NCBI RefSeq assembly: GCF_018919215.1
Contig: NZ_JAHLQK010000002.1
Location: 496,001 to 560,000, forward strand
Length of the DNA stretch: 64,000 nucleotides
Direction: 5' to 3'
Source: Alkaliphilus flagellatus
GTDB lineage: Bacteria; Bacillota; Clostridia; Peptostreptococcales; Natronincolaceae
Shown: piece by piece, positions 17,348 through 26,290 of the stretch
Position numbering within the stretch: the first letter of the stretch is position 1
Layout: the number at the start of each line of letters is the position of its first letter
Program-made: the position numbers and the translations under genes
Notes under the pieces: model-generated
Database searches by the model: none
What the model saw: the letters and a program-made list of their open reading frames with translations, nothing else
Told to the model about the DNA's origin: nothing

Positions 17348-18367
17348 TTACTTACTTCTTTCATATTGCACAGGCCATTTAATATCATCACGAACTTCTT
17401 TAGCTGCATGTAAAGGCCAGTAAGGATTTCGAAGAAGCTCTCTGCCTAAGAATACTAAATCTGATCTGTTATTTCTTAAAATTTCCTCTGCCATAAGTGG
17501 ATTTGTAATTAAACCACCAGCAATTGTAGGTAAACCAGTTTCTTTTTTTATCACTTCGGCAAAAGGAACTTGATAGCCTGGATATGCCTTGATTTCAGCA
17601 GGAACTACTGCACCAGAACTTACATTAACAATATCAACTTCGTATTCTTTAAGTAAATTGATAATATTAGCTAAATCTTCAGGATGATTTCCATTAGTCA
17701 CATAATCTTCTGCAGAAACTCTTAGAATAATAGGTAGTTTCTTAGGCCATACCTCTCGTACACTTTGAAGAATTTCTTTTAAGAATCTTGCTCTGTTTTC
17801 TAAGCTACCTCCGTATTTATCGGTTCGATGATTAGATAAAGGAGATAAAAACTCATTGATTAAATATCCGTGGGCTCCATGAATTTCAATTGTATCAAAA
17901 CCTGCTTCTAAGGAACGTCTTGCACCCATTTTAAACGATTCAATTATATTCTGTATTTCATCTTGTGTAAGTTCAATCGGAGTTTTATAGTCTTCACTAA
18001 AGGGAATAGCACTGGGAGCTACAATATTTTCTGAAGCTACACTACACTTTCTTCCTGCATGGGCCAGCTGAATACCCACCTTGGCACCATATTTTTTACA
18101 TTCTTCTACAATTCTTTTTAGCCCATTTATATGCTCATCTTTCCAAATTCCTAAATCATTGGCAGAAATTCGCCCTCTAGGTTCTACCGCAGTAGCTTCA
18201 AGAATAATAAGTCCTACTCCGCCAATGGCTCTACTAGCGTAATGTATTATATGCCAATTATCCACATTACCATCCTCATCTGCACTATATTGGCACATTG
18301 GAGCCATTACAATTCGATTTTTAATCTCTAGATTTTTCAATGTAAAAGAACTAAATAATATAGACAT
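17348..18367 (-). CDS. namA: Old yellow enzyme-family NADPH dehydrogenase (NamA/YqjM-like)
   Basis: 339 residues, the normal length for the YqjM/NamA class. The N-terminal MAPMCQYSA carries the Cys that tunes the flavin and the Tyr donor. The substrate-binding pair is in [10 protein letters not shown], and FMN-phosphate contacts lie in [13 protein letters not shown] at the C terminus. It is probably a cytoplasmic FMN enzyme reducing activated C=C bonds of enones with NAD(P)H. It is transcribed convergently with the reductase at 15483. The gene name follows the B. subtilis homologue; the physiological substrate is unknown. Confidence 0.88.
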   Translation of the reverse strand: MSILFSSFTLKNLEIKNRIVMAPMCQYSADEDGNVDNWHIIHYASRAIGGVGLIILEATAVEPRGRISANDLGIWKDEHINGLKRIVEECKKYGAKVGIQLAHAGRKCSVASENIVAPSAIPFSEDYKTPIELTQDEIQNIIESFKMGARRSLEAGFDTIEIHGAHGYLINEFLSPLSNHRTDKYGGSLENRARFLKEILQSVREVWPKKLPIILRVSAEDYVTNGNHPEDLANIINLLKEYEVDIVNVSSGAVVPAEIKAYPGYQVPFAEVIKKETGLPTIAGGLITNPLMAEEILRNNRSDLVFLGRELLRNPYWPLHAAKEVRDDIKWPVQYERSK

Positions 18368-18713
18368 AAAATTCTCTCCTTTCTTATATTATATGATTAT
18401 ACCCTTTATTTAACATTATATAGTATTGAACTATCTTACATGATATTCATTTTAAAATAAGATAAATAATAAGGAGGTTTCCACTTGTGCCGATTACTTT
18501 AAGGTTCAAATTTTAGGTAAACTCCAATTACTCAACAACTTGCCATTAATAAAATGTAGCAAGTAAAATGAACTATTTTGTTAGTTATTTAGATATAAAG
18601 AAGAGTAGTTTGAATTGACTGAAAAATTCCATCATGATAATATTAACATGAAAAGATATGAATTTTTTTAAATACAAGACTAAAAAACAGATAATAATTT
18701 ATAGGTGAAAGGG
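18368..18713. other. Intergenic region without a gene
   Basis: It separates two divergent genes and so should hold both promoters. An AAGGAGG near 18471-18477 is followed by a TTG and only four more codons before a stop, which may be a decayed gene start. A short stretch near 18515-18540 is faintly like the IS end. I see no RNA motif. Confidence 0.4.
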
Positions 18714-19598
18714 ATGATTTGCTTGGACTTATGTGAAGAACAGTTACATAATTCGAAGAAAAAGGCTACTGTATACTTGGTAATATCCGCACTATTATGG
18801 AGCCTCGGTGGTGTTTTTATTAAGCTAATTGATTGGAATCCCATTGCAATAGCCAGTATGAGAAGTGCAATTTCTGCGGCATTTATATGGATAGTCATTA
18901 AGAAACCAAAAATCAATTGGTCGAAGGCACAGATATTTGGTGCACTTTCATATGCTACGACAGTAATTACCTTCGTTGTAGCTAATAAAATGACTACTGG
19001 GGCAAATGCCATATTGCTTCAATATACTGCACCAATTTATGTAGCTTTATTTGGTGTATTTTTTGTTAAAGAACGAACTACTAAGGTTGATTGGCTTACA
19101 ATTACCGCTGTTTTTATTGGAATGATTCTTTTTTTTATAGGTGACTTAGATACTAGAAATATGTGGGGAAATTTTTGGGCAATTATTAGTGGTATTAGTT
19201 TTGCGGGTGTAGCTTTAGCCTTAAGAATGCAAAAGGATGCCTCACCATTAGAGTCTGTTTTATTAGGTAATATCTTAACTGCTATTATAGGTATTCCATT
19301 TATGTTTGAGTCTATGCCTACTACTCTTAGTTGGGTTGGCTTATTACTTATGGGGACAATTCAACTAGGACTTCCATATATTATATATGCAAAAGCCATT
19401 AAGTCTGTTTCCGCATTAGAGGCTACATTAATTCCAGTTATAGAACCCATTATGAATCCTATTTGGATATTTTTGATTGTGGGAGAAGTTCCAGGGAAAT
19501 GGGCCCTTGTAGGAGGTATTATTGTGCTTGGTGCAGTTACAGCCAGATCTTTATTTACTATTAATTATATTAAAAAACATGCTGTAGAAGAATCCTAA
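18714..19598 (+). CDS. EamA/DMT-family transporter
   Basis: 294 residues with about ten hydrophobic segments in two EamA halves, starting with YLVISALLWSLGGVFIK. Proteins of this family export amino acids or other metabolites, or take up small solutes. I prefer the ATG at 18714, with AGGTG six bases upstream, over the GTG at 18705. The gene stands alone and ends at a perfect terminator. The substrate is not predictable. Confidence 0.88.
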   Translation: MICLDLCEEQLHNSKKKATVYLVISALLWSLGGVFIKLIDWNPIAIASMRSAISAAFIWIVIKKPKINWSKAQIFGALSYATTVITFVVANKMTTGANAILLQYTAPIYVALFGVFFVKERTTKVDWLTITAVFIGMILFFIGDLDTRNMWGNFWAIISGISFAGVALALRMQKDASPLESVLLGNILTAIIGIPFMFESMPTTLSWVGLLLMGTIQLGLPYIIYAKAIKSVSALEATLIPVIEPIMNPIWIFLIVGEVPGKWALVGGIIVLGAVTARSLFTINYIKKHAVEES

Positions 19599-19620
19599 TA
19601 GAATACATTGATTATTAAAA

Positions 19621-19660
19621 AATAAGGTATGGATGTTTAATTAAACATCCATACCTTATT
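19621..19660. terminator. Perfect 40-base palindromic terminator (bidirectional)
   Basis: Bases 19621-19640 are the exact reverse complement of 19641-19660, with A/T-rich flanks. It serves the transporter gene on the plus strand and the small gene at 19692 on the minus strand. Confidence 0.85.
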
Positions 19661-19691
19661 TAAAATATTGCTTAAAAAAGATGACAATTGC

Positions 19692-19856
19692 TTATTTTTT
19701 ATTTTTTGATTGAGATTCTTTATTTTGATCAGAAATGAGCTTTCGATTATTTAGCATATCTTCATTATCAATTGCACCAACTTCACCAGCAATTTCATAG
19801 TTTAGTGCTTTAAAAAAGTTTTTATCGACTGTACTTTTAGTTTGTTTTTCTTTCAT
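19692..19856 (-). CDS. Short SASP-like small protein
   Basis: 54 residues. The start at 19856 has AGGTGAT just before it; a longer frame to 19904 has no site. The segment FKALNYEIAGEVGAID resembles the first conserved motif of alpha/beta-type small acid-soluble spore proteins (KYEIAxELG). The second DNA-binding half of those proteins is missing and is replaced by a hydrophilic, lysine- and asparagine-rich tail. It may be a truncated or divergent SASP, or a spore-associated protein of its own family. Confidence 0.6.
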   Translation of the reverse strand: MKEKQTKSTVDKNFFKALNYEIAGEVGAIDNEDMLNNRKLISDQNKESQSKNKK

Positions 19857-20244
19857 AATTATCACCTCATATCTATTTTTTGCGGAATCTACTCTAAAAT
19901 ACAAGGTAATTTGAGGAATCGTACTTTGTATATCTGATACAAAATGAGCAATTTTTTTAGATAATTTAAAAGGATGATTATATACTAATTGATAAAATTT
20001 TTTTGTAATTAAACCTTGTAAATCCTTAAAATGTTTTAATGAATATAAAATGACATGTCAAGATGATTTTATAATAGGATAAAGTCTTTATAAAACTCTA
20101 GTTTCATCTTGTAATATAGCTATGATATAATAATTGCCAAGATGTAAAATATGCTAAAGACTTATAAATATAGAAATAAGGATAGGTTTGATTATAATTT
20201 ATTTTAAAGAAAAAAATAAAGATAAGAAAGGGGCACATGTTGAA
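19857..20244. other. Intergenic region upstream of lysA
   Basis: About 390 bases without a gene. A TATAAT at 20126-20131 is a plausible -10 element, with only a weak -35. I looked for the lysine riboswitch core expected for a lysA leader and did not see it. Confidence 0.4.
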
Positions 20245-21582
20245 ATGAATTCAAAAAATATTAACGGAACAAATTTTATATTTGACAACTGTGATACAGT
20301 AGAGCTTGCACAAACCTTTGGGACACCTTTATATGTGATTTCAGAGGATAGAATTAAAAGTAAATGTGAAGATATTAGAAAAAACTTTTTAATGAAATAT
20401 CCAAATACAAAGGCAGCATATGCCAGTAAGGCATTTTTAACCATGGCTATGTGTAAAATTATAGATCGTGAGGGACTCGGACTTGATGTTGTTTCAGGTG
20501 GAGAACTTTACACTGCTATAAAGGCAAATTTTCCTATGGAAAGAATAATGTTTCATGGAAGTAATAAATCCTATGAGGAATTGGCTCTAGCGGTGACCCA
20601 TAACATTGGGAGGATTATTGTAGATAATGTATATGAGTTAGAAATGTTAGAGCGCATTGCAAAGGAACAAGGTAAAAAGGTGGCAATCCTTTTTAGAATC
20701 ACTCCAGGGGTAGGAGGAAATACTCATGAGTATATTACTACAGGACAAAAGGATTCTAAGTTTGGTATTCCACTAGAGAAAGAAATTATTGAATATGCAG
20801 TTAGGAAATCAATGGACTCATCTAACATCCATCTAAAAGGATTTCACTTTCATGTAGGTTCTCAGTTATTTGAAATTAGTTCACATATACTAGCTATACA
20901 GGTTGTATTAGATCTTATGAAAAATTTAAAAGAAGAACTTGGTTTTATTACAGAGGAATTAAATACTGGAGGAGGCTTCGGAATTCAATATACAGATGAA
21001 GATGAGGCAACAAAATCCGTACCTTTTTTTATTGATCCTATTATGGAAACTATAAAAGAAGGATGTAACGAAGCAAACTTGGACATGCCTATGATTATTA
21101 TAGAGCCTGGTAGATGGATTGTGGGAGAGGCTGGAATAACCCTGTATACACTTGGAGCGATTAAAGAAATACCAAATGTAAGAACCTATGCAAGTGTTGA
21201 TGGGGGACTTCCAGATAATCCAAGACCTGCTTTATACAAGGCAAAATATGATGCAATTGTAGCGAATAAAGCTAATCAAAAAGCGGAAGAGGTTGTTACA
21301 ATAGCGGGTAAATGCTGTGAAACAGGTGATATTTTAATTTGGGATTTAAAGGTACCAAAAGTTACATCTGGAGATATTTTAGCAGTTTTAAATACAGGAG
21401 CGTATAATTATTCAATGGCAAGCAATTATAATAAGCTACCAAGACCTGCTGTAGTATTAGTCAGCCAAGGAGATGCCCAGCTTATAGTAGAAAGAGAAAA
21501 ATATGAACATTTATTAGATAGGGAGGTAATTCCTGAGCATTTGGATAATATTCAAAGCACAAAATTAACATTCGGAGCATAA
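20245..21582 (+). CDS. lysA: Diaminopimelate decarboxylase
   Basis: 445 residues from the ATG at 20245, which follows AAAGGGG; the longer frame from 20188 lacks a site. It is a fold-III PLP enzyme: the Schiff-base lysine is in AAYASKAF, then FHFHVGSQ, the glycine loop LNTGGGFGIQY, EPGRWIVG, and CCETGD for the second-subunit cysteine. It converts meso-diaminopimelate to L-lysine in the cytoplasm. It lies ahead of peptidoglycan-peptide genes (ldcA, M20 peptidase), so in this locus it may act on diaminopimelate salvaged from cell wall. Confidence 0.93.
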   Translation: MNSKNINGTNFIFDNCDTVELAQTFGTPLYVISEDRIKSKCEDIRKNFLMKYPNTKAAYASKAFLTMAMCKIIDREGLGLDVVSGGELYTAIKANFPMERIMFHGSNKSYEELALAVTHNIGRIIVDNVYELEMLERIAKEQGKKVAILFRITPGVGGNTHEYITTGQKDSKFGIPLEKEIIEYAVRKSMDSSNIHLKGFHFHVGSQLFEISSHILAIQVVLDLMKNLKEELGFITEELNTGGGFGIQYTDEDEATKSVPFFIDPIMETIKEGCNEANLDMPMIIIEPGRWIVGEAGITLYTLGAIKEIPNVRTYASVDGGLPDNPRPALYKAKYDAIVANKANQKAEEVVTIAGKCCETGDILIWDLKVPKVTSGDILAVLNTGAYNYSMASNYNKLPRPAVVLVSQGDAQLIVEREKYEHLLDREVIPEHLDNIQSTKLTFGA

Positions 21583-21589
21583 GTATTTA

Positions 21590-21618
21590 TTAGGGCTATT
21601 TATAGCCCTAATTTTTTT
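21590..21618 (+). terminator. Terminator between lysA and ldcA-like gene
   Basis: A 9-bp perfect stem (21590-21598 with 21603-21611) is followed by seven T. It lies just before the next ribosome site, so it probably reduces rather than abolishes read-through. Confidence 0.8.
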
Positions 21619-21634
21619 ATAGGGAGAGATAAAT

Positions 21635-22564
21635 ATGCTTAAACCAAAGGCACTGAAATTAGGTGATATGATAGGGGTAATAGCACCTTCCAGTCCAACT
21701 ACTGAAGCCAATGTGAAGCTAGCGAAGGAGCAATTAGAAGGGTTAGGTTTTAATGTGAAATTAGCACCTAGCTGTTATGCTACCCATGGATATTTAGCTG
21801 GTACAGATCAGTTAAGGGCAGACGATCTAAATAACATGTTCTCTAATAAAGAAATAAAAGGGATTGTGTGCCTAAGGGGAGGCTATGGGGCTCCTAGAAT
21901 ACTAAATAAGATAGACTTTGAACTAATTAAAGCAAATCCAAAGGTATTTGTAGGATATAGTGATATTACAGCTTTGCATATGGCTATAAATCAAATTAGC
22001 AATTTAGTAACTTTTCATGGTCCTATGGCATCTTCGGACATTGCAGAGGGGTTAGATGATTTTTCCAAGAAGGAATTTTTAAGAGCTATTATGGAACCAC
22101 AGCCAATGGGGAACATACTTAATCCAAAAGATAAGAATATGCAGTGCCTTGTAGGCGGAAAAGCTAGGGGAGTAATTATTGGGGGAAATCTATCTCTAGT
22201 GACAGCTACAATAGGAACTACCTATGAGATTGATACAAAGGGAAAGATCTTATTTTTAGAAGAAATAGGAGAAGAGCCTTATAAAGTAGATAGGATGCTT
22301 ACTCAACTAGCTTTAGCAGGAAAGCTTAAGGATGCAGCTGGTATTATTCTTGGAGATTGGAATGACTGTGAATCTACAAAGCACTACGAAAGTTTAAGTT
22401 TAATGGAAGTTTTTCAAGAGATTATAGTTCCTTACGGAAGACCAACTATTTTTGATCTAAAAGCAGGACACTGTACGCCGAAAGTAACACTTCCTTTTGG
22501 CGTAAATGCATGCTTAGACGCATATGAATGTAAGCTTACCATAGAAGAGAGTGGATTAATATAA
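21635..22564 (+). CDS. ldcA: LD-carboxypeptidase, peptidase family S66
   Basis: 309 residues. The N-terminal GDMIGVIAPSSPT and the serine nucleophile region FVGYSDITALHMA are typical of S66. The Glu and His of the triad are probably in FLEEIGEEPYKVDRML and KAGHCTPKVTLPFG. These enzymes cut the terminal D-alanine from tetrapeptides of cell-wall turnover, or process microcin-like substrates (MccF). The stop codon overlaps the start of the next gene. Placement with lysA and an M20 amidohydrolase supports muropeptide salvage. Confidence 0.88.
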   Translation: MLKPKALKLGDMIGVIAPSSPTTEANVKLAKEQLEGLGFNVKLAPSCYATHGYLAGTDQLRADDLNNMFSNKEIKGIVCLRGGYGAPRILNKIDFELIKANPKVFVGYSDITALHMAINQISNLVTFHGPMASSDIAEGLDDFSKKEFLRAIMEPQPMGNILNPKDKNMQCLVGGKARGVIIGGNLSLVTATIGTTYEIDTKGKILFLEEIGEEPYKVDRMLTQLALAGKLKDAAGIILGDWNDCESTKHYESLSLMEVFQEIIVPYGRPTIFDLKAGHCTPKVTLPFGVNACLDAYECKLTIEESGLI

Positions 22565-23766
22565 TGAAAAAAGTCCATTCAGTATTACTTGAAGCAGAAA
22601 AAATAAAGGATTGGATGGTTGAAATTAGACGAGATTTTCATATGAATCCCGAGTTAGGTATGGAAGAATTTCGAACAAGAGATAAAATTGTTGAATATCT
22701 ACAGGAAATGGGAATTGAGTATATAACAGGAGTAGCAGGAACTGGTATCCTAGGTATAATACGAGGTAGAGAAGATGGAAAAACCATTGCACTTAGGGCT
22801 GATATGGATGCATTACCTATTCAAGATGAAAAAGCTGTGCCTTATCGTTCTACTGTTCCAGGGAAAATGCATGCTTGTGGACATGATGCTCATATGGCTG
22901 TTCTTTTAGGAGCCGCAAGGATTCTTAAGGGAAAGCAGGAACAGTTAAAAGGAAATGTGAAATTATTTTTTCAGCCAGCAGAAGAAACCGTTGGAGGTGC
23001 CAAACCTATGATTGAAGCTGGTGTAATGGAAGAGCCTAGGGTAGATGCAGTTCTAGGATTACATGTAACTCCAGAGATACCAGCAGGAGAAATTGGAATA
23101 AAATATGGTCAAATGAATGCCTCATCAGATTCTATTAAGATTATTCTTCATGGGAAAAGTAGTCATGGAGCCTACCCCCAAGATGGGGTCGATACTATAA
23201 TGATGGCTGGTCAAGTACTTACATCTCTACAAACTATTGTGAGTAGAAATGTGGACCCTAGAAGCTCTGCCGTAGTAACCATAGGTACTATTAATGGAGG
23301 AACACAAGGTAATATAATAGCTGACAAGGTAGAGCTAGTTGGTACAGTAAGAACCTTAGATTCTGATACTAGGTCTCTAGTAATAAGTAGGATAGAGGAA
23401 ATTGTAACCAAGGTCGCTGAAGCTATGGGCGGCAGTGCACAATTTATTCGAGAAGAAGGTTACACAGCACTAATTAATACAGATAAAATTGTAGATATTG
23501 TAAAGGCAAATGCAGAAAAAGTTCTAGGATTAGATAAGGTGCATGTGCTTAAACAAGCAAGTTTAGGTGTGGAAGATTTCGCATACTTTGCTAAAGAATC
23601 TCCCTCAGCTTTCTATAGGCTGGGGTGTAGGAACTATAAAAAAGGAATTATACATGATGCCCATTATTGTCTCTTCGATATAGATGAAGACTGTCTAGTG
23701 ATAGGTGCGGCGTTACAGGTACAAAATGTCTTATCGCTTTTGGAGGAAGAGCAATGGAGTTATTAA
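22564..23766 (+). CDS. M20-family amidohydrolase (N-acyl amino acid or N-acetyl-diaminopimelate type)
   Basis: 400 residues. Metal-binding motifs are MHACGHDAHMA, FFQPAEETVGGA and the C-terminal GVEDFAYF, with a dimerisation domain between. The start overlaps the ldcA stop by one base (TAATG), so it is translationally coupled. Family members remove acyl groups from amino acids or split small amide bonds with two zinc ions. In this cluster it may hydrolyse a peptide or acyl derivative containing diaminopimelate. The exact substrate is inferred only from neighbours. Confidence 0.88.
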   Translation: MKKVHSVLLEAEKIKDWMVEIRRDFHMNPELGMEEFRTRDKIVEYLQEMGIEYITGVAGTGILGIIRGREDGKTIALRADMDALPIQDEKAVPYRSTVPGKMHACGHDAHMAVLLGAARILKGKQEQLKGNVKLFFQPAEETVGGAKPMIEAGVMEEPRVDAVLGLHVTPEIPAGEIGIKYGQMNASSDSIKIILHGKSSHGAYPQDGVDTIMMAGQVLTSLQTIVSRNVDPRSSAVVTIGTINGGTQGNIIADKVELVGTVRTLDSDTRSLVISRIEEIVTKVAEAMGGSAQFIREEGYTALINTDKIVDIVKANAEKVLGLDKVHVLKQASLGVEDFAYFAKESPSAFYRLGCRNYKKGIIHDAHYCLFDIDEDCLVIGAALQVQNVLSLLEEEQWSY

Positions 23767-24611
23767 AGAAAAAAATTTTGAAATTTATAGAAAAAATAGA
23801 GGGTAAAGTAGCAGTTTATATTAAGGATATGAACACTGGAGAAAGCATATGTATTCAAGAGAAAGAAAGGTTTCATGCAGCTAGTATGATTAAAATACCA
23901 ATACTTTTAGAGGCATTAAGACAGGTAGAAGAGGGTGCCTTAAAGTTAACTAATAAGTTTCAAGTAGATGATACGGATAAGGTAGGAGGGTGCGGGGTAT
24001 TGTCTATATTACACCAAGGCATTGAATTAACCCTAGACGATCTTCTACATCTTATGATTGATATTAGTGATAATACAGCAACTAATATGCTCATTGATAT
24101 TTTAGGAAAAGATAAGGTAAATGATACTTTAACAAAACTAGGAGTAGAAAACACTTATCTAGCCCGGAAGTTAATGATAACTATGCCTAGTATCTATAGC
24201 TATACTACTGCTGAAGACATGGGAATACTATTTGAAAAGCTAGTTAAATTTGAAGGGTTAGGCAAGTCTTCTATTGATAAAGCAATAGAGATTTTATTGG
24301 CTCAGCAGTTGAACGATAGACTTTCACAAAAATTAGATTGCTGTGGGAGCTGCGGTTATAGAGTTGGATATGAAAATATATGTTCAGAATGTGGTGCTGC
24401 TATGAGTGATGTAGATGCAGTACCGGTAAAATTTGCACATAAAACTGGGGAGATTATTGGAGTTGTACATGATGGAGGTATTTTATATATAGGAGATACT
24501 ACTGTTGTAATAGTAGTACTCACAAAAGATCTAAAAAGAAATTCAGATGGATATGATCTTTTATCTAATATTGGATTAGAAGTTTATCAATATTACACAC
24601 AATCAAAGTAG
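23754..24611 (+). CDS. Class A beta-lactamase-like serine hydrolase with Cys4 insertion
   Basis: 285 residues with no signal peptide, so probably cytoplasmic. Class A motifs are S44-M-I-K47, SDN at 105-107 and K230-T-G-E. Between the NDR segment and the KTG strand lies an extra stretch with C196, C197, C200, C210 and C213 spaced as two CxxC knuckles, which looks like a small zinc site. The gene overlaps the M20 gene by 13 bases. It is more likely a hydrolase or esterase on cell-wall-derived peptides than a resistance enzyme, because it lacks an export signal. Confidence 0.82.
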   Translation: MELLKKKILKFIEKIEGKVAVYIKDMNTGESICIQEKERFHAASMIKIPILLEALRQVEEGALKLTNKFQVDDTDKVGGCGVLSILHQGIELTLDDLLHLMIDISDNTATNMLIDILGKDKVNDTLTKLGVENTYLARKLMITMPSIYSYTTAEDMGILFEKLVKFEGLGKSSIDKAIEILLAQQLNDRLSQKLDCCGSCGYRVGYENICSECGAAMSDVDAVPVKFAHKTGEIIGVVHDGGILYIGDTTVVIVVLTKDLKRNSDGYDLLSNIGLEVYQYYTQSK

Positions 24612-24876
24612 GAAGGGGGTGTCTAGATAGATGCCTCCTTTAGTTGTTAGCTTATAAATCATTATTATGTATAATAAGCAATTGTTATTATCAGTATAAG
24701 CTAATACTATATTATAATCAGTTGGAAAGATAGGATACGTATTTGATTTTTATACATGCGAATGTTAAAATATTATCAATCAATATGTAAATTTGTCTAG
24801 GCCGAGTTAAGTAAATTTACGCGGATTTATAACCATATGAAAAGATTCTTGATTTCATTATGAAGGAGTAGAGTAA

Positions 24877-26223
24877 ATGAAGAAAAAACTAACCTTAAAA
24901 ATTTCGGGAATGCATTGTCAAAACTGTAGTGAAAGAATCAAAAATGTTGTTAGTGGCATGTCAACTGAAGAACTAGAAGTTTCATACGAAAAAGAACAAT
25001 TAGTATGTCTAACAGATGATGCAGATGAAATAATAGCAGCTATCAACAAAATGGGCTATGCTGCCGAAGTAGTAGAGGCTGGTAAGAATGGTAGCAAAAG
25101 GTATAAGGGTGTATTGGTTGCTTTGTTAATCCTTCTTGGCTTCTATGTAATTATAAGAAATACCGTTGGTTTTAATAATATTCCACAGCTTCAAGAACGG
25201 GTTAGTTATCCAATACTATTTATAATGGGTGTAATAACCTCACTGCATTGTCTTTCTATGTGTGGAGGTATTGTACTTTCTCAAAGTATGGCTTTTAAGG
25301 ATCCTATCAAATCTACTTTTTTATATAATATTGGAAGAGTCGTTGCCTACACAACTGTAGGAGGAATTGTAGGGGGTATAGGATCTGTAGTTAGTTTTTC
25401 ACCTATGTTAAGAGGCTATATTACTATTTTTGCTGGTGGTTTTATGATTCTTATGGGCTTAAGTATGTTGCAACCATTTTCATTTCTTAGAAGATATGTT
25501 AAGCTTCCTAGCATTTGTAATACATCAAAATTTCGTCAAAATAGTAATACACCACTATTTATTGGATTAGCTACTGGACTTATGCCATGTGGGCCATTAC
25601 AAACAATGCAGCTATATGCTCTTGGAACAGGAAGTGTGCTAAAGGGAGCATTAGCGATGTTTGTTTTCAGTATAGGAACAGTTCCATTAATGCTTGGCTT
25701 AGGCACTATCAGTGGTTATATAAGCAATGGGCTTAACAGGAGATTATTGAAGCTAAGTGCAGTGTTGGTCATGGTTTTGGGTCTTATAATTATTAATAGA
25801 GGATTGGCATTACAAGGGAAAAGAACATTAGCTAGCATTATTGTCCCAAAGCAAACTGTATCTGAGGTTATGCTTCCTGAAATAATTAACGAATTTCAGG
25901 TAATAACAACATATGCCAATAATAATGGTTATGAACCGAACTTTTTTATACTTGAGAAAGGCAAACCTGTAAACTGGGTTGTTAGAGGAGATTCTATAAA
26001 TGGATGTAACAATGAAATTGTTATTCCTGAATTAAACATTAAGCAAGGAATTAAGGAAGGTTATAATGTTATTAAATTTACCCCAGAATCGGAGGGAGAA
26101 ATAGCATTTAGTTGCTGGATGGGTATGCTAGATGGCAGTTTTATAATTGTAGATGATATTAACAATATTCCTAATAATATTAATGCTGTACCACCAACAC
26201 CTGTTAAGTGTTGTACAGACTGA
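24877..26223 (+). CDS. HMA - UreH/TauE-like membrane - cupredoxin-like fusion protein
   Basis: 448 residues in three parts. Residues 1-70 are a heavy-metal-associated domain with the copper-binding GMHCQNC motif. A hydrophobic core of about six or seven segments follows from near residue 74 to 305 (SLHCLSMCGGI, GLATGLMPCGPLQTM), typical of the UreH/DsbD-like SafE group. The C-terminal domain (about 325-448) resembles a cupredoxin, with EIAFSCWMGM holding Cys and Met near its end. It probably moves or binds copper across the membrane. It is a single gene, closed by a strong terminator. Confidence 0.82.
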   Translation: MKKKLTLKISGMHCQNCSERIKNVVSGMSTEELEVSYEKEQLVCLTDDADEIIAAINKMGYAAEVVEAGKNGSKRYKGVLVALLILLGFYVIIRNTVGFNNIPQLQERVSYPILFIMGVITSLHCLSMCGGIVLSQSMAFKDPIKSTFLYNIGRVVAYTTVGGIVGGIGSVVSFSPMLRGYITIFAGGFMILMGLSMLQPFSFLRRYVKLPSICNTSKFRQNSNTPLFIGLATGLMPCGPLQTMQLYALGTGSVLKGALAMFVFSIGTVPLMLGLGTISGYISNGLNRRLLKLSAVLVMVLGLIIINRGLALQGKRTLASIIVPKQTVSEVMLPEIINEFQVITTYANNNGYEPNFFILEKGKPVNWVVRGDSINGCNNEIVIPELNIKQGIKEGYNVIKFTPESEGEIAFSCWMGMLDGSFIIVDDINNIPNNINAVPPTPVKCCTD

Positions 26224-26236
26224 TTCACATATTTGT

Positions 26237-26269
26237 AAAAAATGCGATCCGTTGGATCGCATTTTTTAT
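26237..26269. terminator. Perfect-stem bidirectional terminator
   Basis: A 14-bp perfect stem (26237-26250 with 26254-26267) and three-base loop lies between convergent genes. The A/T ends of the stem supply U runs on both strands. Confidence 0.85.
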
Positions 26270-26290
26270 ATTTGGGCTTAAAACTTACTG

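Noticed and set aside
18515-18545. Stretch resembling the IS end repeat
   Set aside because: Only the CTCAACAACT core is shared, with no second end and no transposase fragment nearby; chance in AT-rich DNA is likely.
19857-20244. Lysine riboswitch before lysA
   Set aside because: The conserved core elements of the L-box were looked for and not seen.
23754-24611. Beta-lactam resistance gene
   Set aside because: No signal peptide, a cysteine-rich insertion and an operon with peptidoglycan-peptide enzymes make a resistance role unlikely.
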